DNA of 5,659 bases, from NCBI GenBank assembly GCA_016195395.1, contig JACPZR010000198.1, positions 1-5,659 on the forward strand. The letters run 5' to 3'. The notes under the pieces were generated by a model. It was not told where the DNA came from, did no database searches, and saw only the letters and a list, made by a program, of their open reading frames with translations. Source of the DNA: Spirochaetia bacterium (GTDB lineage Bacteria > Spirochaetota > Leptospirae > Leptospirales > Leptonemataceae). Of this stretch, positions 1 to 5,659 are shown in pieces; positions within the stretch are counted from its first letter, which is position 1, and each line of letters opens with the position of its first letter. The position numbers and the translations under genes were made by a program.

Positions 1-2865
1 CACCCGGCCCGCCACAAACTCCGGTGTCAAGATCCGCACCGCAAACCCGCTGAACTCAGGGCTGATTCGGTGCACAGCCAGGCGCGCATTCGTGTTATAT
101 ACGGGGTCCGTGAGGTCGCGTCCCGTCACGTCCAGGTCCGCGCTGATGATGCCGTCGAATCCCTTCTTAGCGCCCGGGATGTAGGGTTCCAGATCCATGT
201 TCTTGATCTGGAGGCGCATGGCATATTCCATCTTTCTTGTATCGAGATCCGCGACATTGAAGTAGATATTATGACCGTCGATTGTGCTGTCCCTTGCGAT
301 CGAAATGGCGCCCTTCTCATTCTTCTGAATCTTGTACGACGTCATCTTGATCCAGGTAATGTGGAACACATTCTTCCGATACAGGAGCCGGGCCGCAAGG
401 CCAGGCGGGATATTTCCCGGCAGCGCTCCCACATAGAAATACGCGTCAGGGTCGAACTCACCGCGGGGGTTGTGGCTTGCGGCAATGAAGCGAATCGTGA
501 GGTTTGCTTTTCCCACGGCGTCCGCAAATTCGTCAATGGGCTGTTCTGTGATGCGCAGCGGATCTTTCAAGTGCATGTCGTGCTGAATCGGCAGATCGAG
601 ATTCATCTGTTCAATGCGCGTGGATTTACACGCCGGGCTGGGTTTCTTTGTGCAATCCCCCGACGTCAGCTCCATGTTCACGTCTTTCATGAAGATGCGG
701 CCGTTCACAACATCCGGTCGCACCGCAAGGTTGAGATCCATGACGCCCTGCATGGACATGCTGGAATGTACCCGGAGCATGTCCTTCTGCGCCATGGCGA
801 GTTTCACATCCATGTCCGGGTCCCAGGCATCCCCTTTGCGCACCATCTTACCCGTCACGGAGCCGGTCAACGTTCCACGCAGAGCATTGATCAGCACCCG
901 GTGGAAAACCATGGACGACTTGTTTAGGTCCATGTCCATTGTGAGCACCAAATCTTCAATTCCCATGAATGGCAGCCGGAGCTTGAGAACGCTCCGGATT
1001 TCCTGCTGGTCGCCTGCAAGGGAGTACTTCATGGGCCCTGTCATTTCGAATCCCTGCGAAAGGTACGGCCGATACCCCGCCATCGTATACTGAAGATCCC
1101 CCGGCAGTGTGGGGTGCAGGCGCTCGTAGTTCATGCGGAACGTCGCAAAATTCAAGTCATAACGTTGAAAACCGCCGAATGCCATGATCCCGGTGATGTC
1201 CGTAGAAAGCGCGTTTTCGCCGGCGAGCGTGTTCAATTCAATGTGGGACGACCTTGTGTTGATTTCCGTGACACCCTTAGCCAGGGTGATCAGTGAGTCG
1301 GTCTTCATGGTCATATGCACGGGCGCGGACCGGGAGCGCTTCATCGCATAACGCATATTCCGTATGGACATATCCGCCGTCATATTCATCACTTGAAAGT
1401 TTTCGCTGGACTGCGTATGTATCTGCGCCCCGAGAACCCCTGTGAAGCCGGGGCCTGTGAATTGATCGATGACGAGGTTGGTCAAATCCATGTCCGCGAG
1501 AATCCCTTTCCCGGGAGTGATGTCCACTTTTGCGCGGAGAGTGGACCCGTTGTAGATGGCGAACATATCCGGAATCCGCAGGTCGTGAAGGACGCCGAAC
1601 GCGAGCGTCTCTTCTTTGTATCCGGGCGGGCGTTCCAAAAAGGGAAGCATGGCGTACATATCCATGCTTCCGTCCAGTTTCAGCCGGAAGTCCGTGAGCG
1701 CGTGCGACTGGGTGGCTGTTCTATAGACGAGCCGGCTGGCTTTGATGTCGCCGCTGACGGAAAGGCGGGCCAAGTCCCCTTTGATGGAGAGAGGGGCCAG
1801 CACCAGCTCGCCGTCGAGACCCAGAGGAGAGGGGAAGACCGTGCTCATCATGCGTCCCAAGGCCGCGAGGTCCATCCGCGACTGCGTGATGCGGAGGTCC
1901 AGACTTCGGCCCGGAAGAGAGGCGTGATGAACTTCCGCCTGCATTCGAATCCACGACACGCCGTATTGTCCTATGTCCACGTTCCGGATCCGCACAATGT
2001 CCTTGGCCGCGTCGTAAGCCATGTTGTATTGGAGGTGAATGCCCAGGGGCAGGGTGATGCCGCCCGCTCTTCCGCCCACGAGTTTTGAGGTGTCGAGCGC
2101 CATGCGGGACGCAAATTCCGTCTGGGCGGCGCCGCTCTCCCTGTAGAGAAACCAGGACAGAACCAGCGGGCCCTGCAGCGTTGGATTCCCCGCAACGTTG
2201 ATTTCCAGAGGCCCGTCAGGATTGAGGCTGAAGATCAAAGTGTCAAAAAGGTCCAGCGCTCCCAGGTCCAGCGGGATTTCCCTGAACGTGCGCGTTATCG
2301 TGGCAAGCGTCAGACTGAAGTTCTTCACGGAAGCGGTTTGAGTGACACCGCGATTAGTTGTAGAATATAGAAGGTTTAGATTCTTTATTTGTATATTGGC
2401 GTAGAGTTTGACGGGCAGATATGTGGAGATCGACTTGAGTGGCGGAGCGTTACTTTTGGGTTCCTCCGGCGCTGCCGGGCCCGCAGGGGGCAGGAGCGCC
2501 TCGTAGTTCCACCGGCCGTCCACCTGAGTCAGGAACACCTCCGGCTGTATCACTGCAAATTCCCTGATGCCGATGTGCCCTACAAACAAGGAAGGCAGCG
2601 CGATGGCAATCCGCACGTCAGGCGCGCGAAAAATGGGACTGCCATCCTCTGCGGCCAGGTCCACGTCTTTGAAGTGAAAACCAAAGAGGAGGCTGGCTCT
2701 CTCCAGTTTAAATTTCAGGCGTGCTTTGCTGTTAGCCGCCACCGTCGCGAGGATGAAGCGCTCAACGCGCGGTGCGTAGAAAAAAAACTGATACGCGGCG
2801 GTTAAACCCAGGGCCAGCACGCATAGTGCGATGACCGGACGACGAAACCGCGGATCGGACCACAC
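1..2865 (-). CDS. AsmA/TamB-like membrane-anchored envelope protein (3' end beyond window)
   Basis: The minus-strand frame is open for 955 codons with no stop before the left edge, so the C-terminus is missing. The chosen start is a GTG at 2865-2863, with a weak AGGTG four bases upstream. It directly precedes an arginine-bearing N-terminus (residues 2-10) and one hydrophobic helix (about 11-30), as in inner-membrane proteins with a large periplasmic part. The rest alternates polar and hydrophobic residues in a beta-strand pattern. AsmA-like hallmarks include a DGRWN motif at 116-120 and an IYNG-plus-strand module near 437. AsmA and TamB relatives are long beta-groove proteins linked to lipid transport or outer-membrane assembly; that role is inferred here, with no specific substrate visible. 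Residues 738 and 746 are an isolated cysteine pair. The gene lies 42 bp downstream of a damaged MFS gene on the same strand. Family assignment is by pattern, so the exact subfamily is uncertain. Confidence 0.85.
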   Translation of the reverse strand, partial: MWSDPRFRRPVIALCVLALGLTAAYQFFFYAPRVERFILATVAANSKARLKFKLERASLLFGFHFKDVDLAAEDGSPIFRAPDVRIAIALPSLFVGHIGIREFAVIQPEVFLTQVDGRWNYEALLPPAGPAAPEEPKSNAPPLKSISTYLPVKLYANIQIKNLNLLYSTTNRGVTQTASVKNFSLTLATITRTFREIPLDLGALDLFDTLIFSLNPDGPLEINVAGNPTLQGPLVLSWFLYRESGAAQTEFASRMALDTSKLVGGRAGGITLPLGIHLQYNMAYDAAKDIVRIRNVDIGQYGVSWIRMQAEVHHASLPGRSLDLRITQSRMDLAALGRMMSTVFPSPLGLDGELVLAPLSIKGDLARLSVSGDIKASRLVYRTATQSHALTDFRLKLDGSMDMYAMLPFLERPPGYKEETLAFGVLHDLRIPDMFAIYNGSTLRAKVDITPGKGILADMDLTNLVIDQFTGPGFTGVLGAQIHTQSSENFQVMNMTADMSIRNMRYAMKRSRSAPVHMTMKTDSLITLAKGVTEINTRSSHIELNTLAGENALSTDITGIMAFGGFQRYDLNFATFRMNYERLHPTLPGDLQYTMAGYRPYLSQGFEMTGPMKYSLAGDQQEIRSVLKLRLPFMGIEDLVLTMDMDLNKSSMVFHRVLINALRGTLTGSVTGKMVRKGDAWDPDMDVKLAMAQKDMLRVHSSMSMQGVMDLNLAVRPDVVNGRIFMKDVNMELTSGDCTKKPSPACKSTRIEQMNLDLPIQHDMHLKDPLRITEQPIDEFADAVGKANLTIRFIAASHNPRGEFDPDAYFYVGALPGNIPPGLAARLLYRKNVFHITWIKMTSYKIQKNEKGAISIARDSTIDGHNIYFNVADLDTRKMEYAMRLQIKNMDLEPYIPGAKKGFDGIISADLDVTGRDLTDPVYNTNARLAVHRISPEFSGFAVRILTPEFVAGRV

Positions 2866-2907
2866 AGCGCACCTATGGCTGAGAATCAGCCCACTGTAAA
2901 CCGAATT

Positions 2908-3348
2908 TTAGCCGGATTCCTGCGCGTGAACTGCTTTCAGCGCCGCCGCCCTCTTTCCCGGAAGCAGGACAAACCCAAGAGCAATGGCAACGTGAATGAC
3001 GGCTGCGCTGACAAAGAGAGGCAGGTAGTTGGACGGCCCAAGGGCTTCATAGACATGGATTCCCTGGGCAAAGAGGAGCCACCCAAAGAAGAGATTCCCG
3101 GACATCCCGCCGAGCGACGCGGTGAGGACCATATACGAGCCGTTCCCGGTTCCATAGAGATGATCGGGAAAAATCGATCGAAGGCGGTAGACTGCTCCCA
3201 TGAAGAATCCCGTGTAGTGAATGCCGTGCAGCAACTGAGAGAAGAGCGGGGGGATAGGGAAAAGACCGACGATTTCCAAGCTGAGCCAGGAAAATCGCAG
3301 AACACCCGCGCCGAGGGATATATAGAAGAGCGAACTGTTCCGGGATTT
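2908..3348 (-). CDS. C-terminal fragment of the MFS transporter (last helices)
   Basis: The frame is open from just after the TGA at 3351-3349 to the TAA at 2910-2908. Authentic MFS sequence starts near 3325 with an LFYISLGAGVLRFSWL helix, matching the helix ending in LRW/LRF in this family. It continues with a QLLHGIHYTGFFMGAV segment (about 3238-3190), which resembles the family's QLLHGITFGLFHAA pattern. Then come a glycine-rich SLGGMSGNLFFGWLLF helix and a final helix ending in LLPGKR. The first usable start inside it is a TTG at 3279-3277, without a convincing ribosome binding site, so separate translation is doubtful. The stop lies 42 bp before the AsmA-like start on the same strand. Confidence 0.5.
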   Translation of the reverse strand, partial: KSRNSSLFYISLGAGVLRFSWLSLEIVGLFPIPPLFSQLLHGIHYTGFFMGAVYRLRSIFPDHLYGTGNGSYMVLTASLGGMSGNLFFGWLLFAQGIHVYEALGPSNYLPLFVSAAVIHVAIALGFVLLPGKRAAALKAVHAQESG

Positions 3349-3369
3349 TCAGCGCGGGCAGAATCGTGA

Positions 3370-3891
3370 TCAAGAGAAAGACGGCGCCCATCTCTCTCCT
3401 GCAAACCGCTGCGCTGCCAGACTTCCAAAGAGCTGTCCGTGCGACCGGGCTGCGTTCTCAAAGATCCCCTGCAGGATAAAGAGCGCTCCGTGGACCAGAA
3501 AGAACCCGGCGGTGCCCCCTGTCCGAACACGGGCAAAACCGCCGGTCCCGCGGCCTTCTAATGCGGCGATCATGGTCAGCTGCGTATTGACGCCCACGAA
3601 GAACCTATGGAGGCCTGAAAAAACCATTGCTTCCGGCACGGCGGTCGCGGAAAAGAGCATGTGTTGCGCAAGGGCATGAAGCGCCAGTGAAATGCACAGC
3701 AGACTCTTGACGCGTCGCAGACGGTCGGACAGGATGCCCGCGCCAAAGTAGCCAAAGGGAAAAGCAAGTTGTCCGGCAAAAAAGATCAGGTGGGAGTTTT
3801 CGCCAAACTGCCCCAGGATGAGCGGACTCATGCTGGAGAAGGCCGCCCCGTGCCCCACAAAGAAGAGAAACAGTAAGAGAAAATACTGCAC
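3370..3891 (-). CDS. N-terminal fragment of the MFS transporter (helices 1-5)
   Basis: This is the part a gene caller would probably report, 173 codons ending at a premature TGA. The start is GTG at 3891-3889, only two codons after an in-frame TAA, and no good ribosome binding site is visible. Hydrophobic segments lie near residues 3-26, 34-54, 63-84, 88-111 and 126-144. After the second helix comes a GILSDRLRRVK sequence (52-62), which fits MFS motif A (G-x-L-x-D-R-x-x-R-R). Residues 121-131 (RVRTGGTAGFF) match the R-x-x-G-S/T-x-G-F pattern that opens helix 5 in LacY-like transporters. The last six residues (after about 167) are probably out-of-frame nonsense. Alone this fragment would be only half a transporter. 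Confidence 0.6.
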   Translation of the reverse strand: MQYFLLLFLFFVGHGAAFSSMSPLILGQFGENSHLIFFAGQLAFPFGYFGAGILSDRLRRVKSLLCISLALHALAQHMLFSATAVPEAMVFSGLHRFFVGVNTQLTMIAALEGRGTGGFARVRTGGTAGFFLVHGALFILQGIFENAARSHGQLFGSLAAQRFAGERWAPSFS

Positions 3892-3912
3892 GGCTGCTTA
3901 TGTCAAAATTTT

Positions 3913-3918
3913 AGGGAG
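3913..3918 (+). promoter_or_regulatory. ribosome binding site of the SDR gene
   Basis: AGGGAG lies eight bases before the GTG at 3927. It supports that GTG as the true start, and the protein then begins at the usual point before the Rossmann fold. The site falls within the 35 bp separating two divergent genes. Confidence 0.7.
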
Positions 3919-3926
3919 AGTGCACA

Positions 3927-4661
3927 GTGAAACTCGATTTTTCAGGAAAGACAGTACTCGTAACGGGAGCCAGCCGCGGAATCGGCCGCGCGCTAGCCTT
4001 TGGTTTCCGCAATGCAGGCGCCGTGGTCTACGGCACAGGAACAAAGCCGGAGTCCGTCGAATGGATGGCGTCAGAGAAGATTGAGGGCCGCGCCGCGGAC
4101 GTTGCTGAAAGCGGCGCCATGGAGACTGTGATCAAAGAAATCGTGGCAAAGCATGGCAAGCTGGATGTCCTCGTAAACAATGCAGGGATTGCCACCAACA
4201 CACCCGCTTCTTCCATAAAAGACGCGGACATGGAGCGAATGATCTCCGTGAACTTCAAAGGTGTGTTCAAATCCTGTCAGGCATACTACAAGGCGCAGAA
4301 GAAGCATGGCGGGACTGTGGTCAACGTCTCGTCGATCCTTGGCCAGGTGGGTTTTCCGCTGGCAGCCGTCTACTGCGGAACCAAGGGAGCGGTGATCCAG
4401 ATGACGCGCGCTCTTGCGGTGGAGTGGGCGGGGTCAGCGTTTCGCATCAACGCGCTCTGTCCCGGATTCATTGACACGGATATGACGGAGATGATCAAAG
4501 AAAAGCCGGAGATCATGGATTACTATCGTCGGGTCATTCCCATGAAGCGACTGGGGACTGTGGACGACATGGTGGGTCCCACCCTCTTTCTGGCCCACGA
4601 CGTATCCCGGTATATGACAGGGCAGTGCCTGGTTGTGGACGGCGGCGTCACAGCCACCTGA
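3927..4661 (+). CDS. FabG-like short-chain dehydrogenase/reductase
   Basis: This is a complete 244-residue cytoplasmic oxidoreductase of the classical SDR family, the same length as typical FabG (3-oxoacyl-[ACP] reductase). Visible landmarks are the cofactor-binding TGASRGIG (13-20), D58 after the third strand, NNAG (84-87), N109, S136, and the catalytic Y149-x-x-x-K153. A CPGFIDTDM segment (178-186) and a C-terminal VVDGG follow. All four classical active-site residues (N, S, Y, K) are present. The second strand ends in GTGTK rather than an acidic residue, which resembles FabG and favours NADP(H) over NAD(H); this is inference. Substrate cannot be read from sequence, and no acyl carrier protein or other fatty-acid gene is adjacent, so a role in fatty-acid synthesis is possible but unproven. 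The start is GTG with a good ribosome binding site. The gene is divergent from the MFS gene and is followed by a protease gene in the same direction. Confidence 0.97.
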   Translation: MKLDFSGKTVLVTGASRGIGRALAFGFRNAGAVVYGTGTKPESVEWMASEKIEGRAADVAESGAMETVIKEIVAKHGKLDVLVNNAGIATNTPASSIKDADMERMISVNFKGVFKSCQAYYKAQKKHGGTVVNVSSILGQVGFPLAAVYCGTKGAVIQMTRALAVEWAGSAFRINALCPGFIDTDMTEMIKEKPEIMDYYRRVIPMKRLGTVDDMVGPTLFLAHDVSRYMTGQCLVVDGGVTAT

Positions 4662-4673
4662 TGCCGCGCGGTT

Positions 4674-4701
4674 TTGAATCCATTATTATAGAACAAACTA
4701 T
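4674..4701 (+). promoter_or_regulatory. possible weak promoter for the Deg protease gene
   Basis: The 70-bp gap between the SDR stop and the protease start is A+T-richer than its surroundings. A TTGAAT (4674-4679) and an AACTAT (4696-4701) are 16 bp apart and partly fit -35 and -10 boxes (four and three of six matches). The match is weak, so the protease could equally be read through from the SDR gene. No clear terminator separates the two. Confidence 0.2.
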
Positions 4702-4722
4702 GGGATTGGGAACGTCTTATAC

Positions 4723-4726
4723 AGGA
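4723..4726 (+). promoter_or_regulatory. ribosome binding site of the Deg protease gene
   Basis: AGGA lies five bases before the ATG at 4732. The next in-frame ATG at 4747 has no comparable site, so 4732 is the preferred start. Confidence 0.5.
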
Positions 4727-4731
4727 TCACC

Positions 4732-5659
4732 ATGAAAGCAAAACCTATGACACAGAAAAATGCCCGCAAAACCGCGGCTGTCTTCATCCTCACCGCTCTA
4801 GCGATGGTGGGCGCCCCTCCTGCCGGTCGTGCCGAACAGCGGGATTCCGCCTCGGACGGCGTGGAGAAAAGCGTCGTCAAAGTATTTGCTACCATCTCCC
4901 GTCCGGACCCCAATCGCCCTTGGATGAAGTACGCGCCGGCGGAAGTAACCGGATCAGGCGTTGTGATTGAAGGGAAACGCATTCTTACCAATGCCCACGT
5001 TGTGCTCGCCGCAAGCCAGGTTCAGATTCAGGCCAACGAAGCCGGCGATAAAGTGGCGGCCACCGTGGAGTTCATCGCTCCTGGAATCGACCTCGCTGTC
5101 CTCAAGCTCGATGACATGGCTTTCTTTGAAGCGCACCCGGCTCTCCCGCGCGCGCAGACACTTCCGGCCATCAGGGATTCCGTGCTCGTCTATGGTTTCC
5201 CCACCGGCGGAGCGTCGCTTTCCATCACAAAGGGAATTGTTTCGCGGATTGAATTTACGCCGTACAACTACACAACGTCAGGGCTTCGCATCCAGATCGA
5301 TGCTGCGATCAACCCCGGAAACAGCGGCGGCCCCGTGGTTGCCGGCGGAGCCATGGTAGGAATCGCCTTTTCCATTCTGGGCGGCGCCAATAACATCGGT
5401 TACATCATCCCATGCGAAGAGGTAGAACTCTTCTTGCAGGATATCGCGGACGGAACGTATGACGGAAAACCCGCTATGTATGAGGAGCTGCAAAGCCTGG
5501 AGAACCCGGCCATGCGCGCCTTCTTGAAACTGGAGCGCGGTCTTGAGGGAATCATCGTTCATAAGCCGGCGGAAAAGGATCCGTCGTATCCTGTCAGACA
5601 GTGGGACGTTATCACAAAGATCGGAGATGCGCGCGTTGACGATGAAGGCATGGTCCGAC
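4732..5659 (+). CDS. exported Deg/HtrA-type serine protease with PDZ domain (3' end beyond window)
   Basis: The frame is open for 309 codons to the right edge, so the protein is partial. Residues 1-34 look like a signal peptide: basic start (K2, K4, K9, R12, K13), a hydrophobic TAAVFILTALAMVGA core and a likely cut after A34, so it should act outside the cytoplasm. The trypsin-like domain (about 44-240) has the S1C catalytic triad: H89 in LTNAHVV, D120 in GIDLAVLKL, and S198 in NPGNSGGPVV. A PDZ domain begins near 270 and is cut after VDDEGMVR. Deg/HtrA proteases degrade or handle misfolded envelope proteins, and PDZ domains bind exposed C-termini or regulate activity. The GFPTGGASLSITKGIVSRIE stretch, the IQIDAAINPGNSGG stretch and a QSLENPAMR linker before the PDZ domain resemble the plant-organelle Deg branch and bacterial relatives more than E. 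coli DegP. Plant-type Deg proteins usually run to about 500 residues, so roughly a third or more is probably missing. Confidence 0.95.
   Translation, partial: MKAKPMTQKNARKTAAVFILTALAMVGAPPAGRAEQRDSASDGVEKSVVKVFATISRPDPNRPWMKYAPAEVTGSGVVIEGKRILTNAHVVLAASQVQIQANEAGDKVAATVEFIAPGIDLAVLKLDDMAFFEAHPALPRAQTLPAIRDSVLVYGFPTGGASLSITKGIVSRIEFTPYNYTTSGLRIQIDAAINPGNSGGPVVAGGAMVGIAFSILGGANNIGYIIPCEEVELFLQDIADGTYDGKPAMYEELQSLENPAMRAFLKLERGLEGIIVHKPAEKDPSYPVRQWDVITKIGDARVDDEGMVR

Larger units (their letters stand above)
2908..3891 (-). pseudogene. MFS transporter gene with two compensating frameshifts
   Basis: The gene should encode an inner-membrane secondary transporter of the major facilitator superfamily, closest by pattern to the LacY/nucleoside-symporter-like (MFS_1_like) branch. 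Substrate is unknown. Codons from 3891 to 3373 and from about 3325 to 2911 share one frame and both read as good MFS sequence. Between them that frame has TGA stops at 3372-3370 and 3351-3349, while another frame gives the expected helix and loop from MGAVFLL to FALL. The switches coincide with a GA tract (3398-3391, minus strand) and a TA tract (3324-3318). Removing one GA and adding one TA would give a continuous protein of about 327 residues. MFS proteins of this kind are usually near 400 residues, and only about ten helices are visible, with two missing around the middle. It could be a decaying gene, a variable gene or a sequencing error. Confidence 0.75.

Noticed and set aside
70..2805. 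Several plus-strand open frames of 60-285 codons across the left half
   Set aside because: They lie opposite the continuous AsmA-like frame, show histidine- and arginine-rich, non-protein-like composition, and lack recognisable domains.
2875..3536. A plus-strand frame of 164 codons (2875-3369) and a minus-strand frame of 199 codons (2937-3536)
   Set aside because: The plus-strand frame is a charged antisense shadow of the MFS gene. The minus-strand frame is an alternative-frame reading without membrane helices, unlike the MFS sequence in the correct frame.
3880..3906. A perfect minus-strand TTGACA (3906-3901) followed by TATTTT as a promoter for the MFS gene
   Set aside because: The spacer is only 15 bp, and transcription would start inside the predicted first helix, downstream of the best start codon. 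It could be real only if the gene starts later, which would cost helix 1.
4663..4675. GCCGCGCGG followed by TTTT after the SDR stop as a terminator
   Set aside because: The palindrome has no room for a loop, leaving a stem of about three pairs, too weak for a convincing intrinsic terminator.
4698..5562. Minus-strand and alternative-frame open readings across the SDR and protease genes
   Set aside because: They overlap genes with intact catalytic motifs and carry no recognisable features of their own.

Overview
This 5.7-kb window looks like an ordinary stretch of chromosome from a diderm (Gram-negative-type) bacterium with moderately high G+C. The diderm inference rests on a large AsmA/TamB-like protein, a family tied to traffic between inner and outer membranes, and on a protease with an export signal. 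The sequence alone does not fix a phylum. Three of the four genes appear to start with GTG. I see no rRNA, tRNA, CRISPR array, insertion sequence or phage gene, and no gene-free stretch over 300 bases.

Left half (1-2865, minus strand): one reading frame stays open for 955 codons and runs off the left edge. It begins with a membrane anchor and continues as repeated beta-strand-rich AsmA-like sequence. Because its stop lies outside the window, it is easily missed; the shorter open frames on both strands here are its shadows.

Middle (2908-3891, minus strand): a major facilitator superfamily (MFS) transporter gene lies 42 bp upstream of the AsmA-like gene in the same direction, so the two may be co-transcribed. 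The transporter is broken. Its first and last parts share one frame, but about 70 bp between them reads correctly only in another frame. The two frame changes fall at short dinucleotide tracts. It also seems to lack about two of the usual twelve membrane helices.

Right half (3927-5659, plus strand): a complete FabG-like short-chain dehydrogenase/reductase is divergent from the transporter across only 35 bp. After a 70-bp gap comes an exported Deg/HtrA-type serine protease with an intact catalytic triad and the start of a PDZ domain, cut off by the right edge.

The genes do not add up to one obvious pathway. AsmA-like protein and Deg protease both suit envelope maintenance; the reductase and transporter look independent. 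I found no convincing new multi-gene system. The best point to check is the double frameshift in the transporter.
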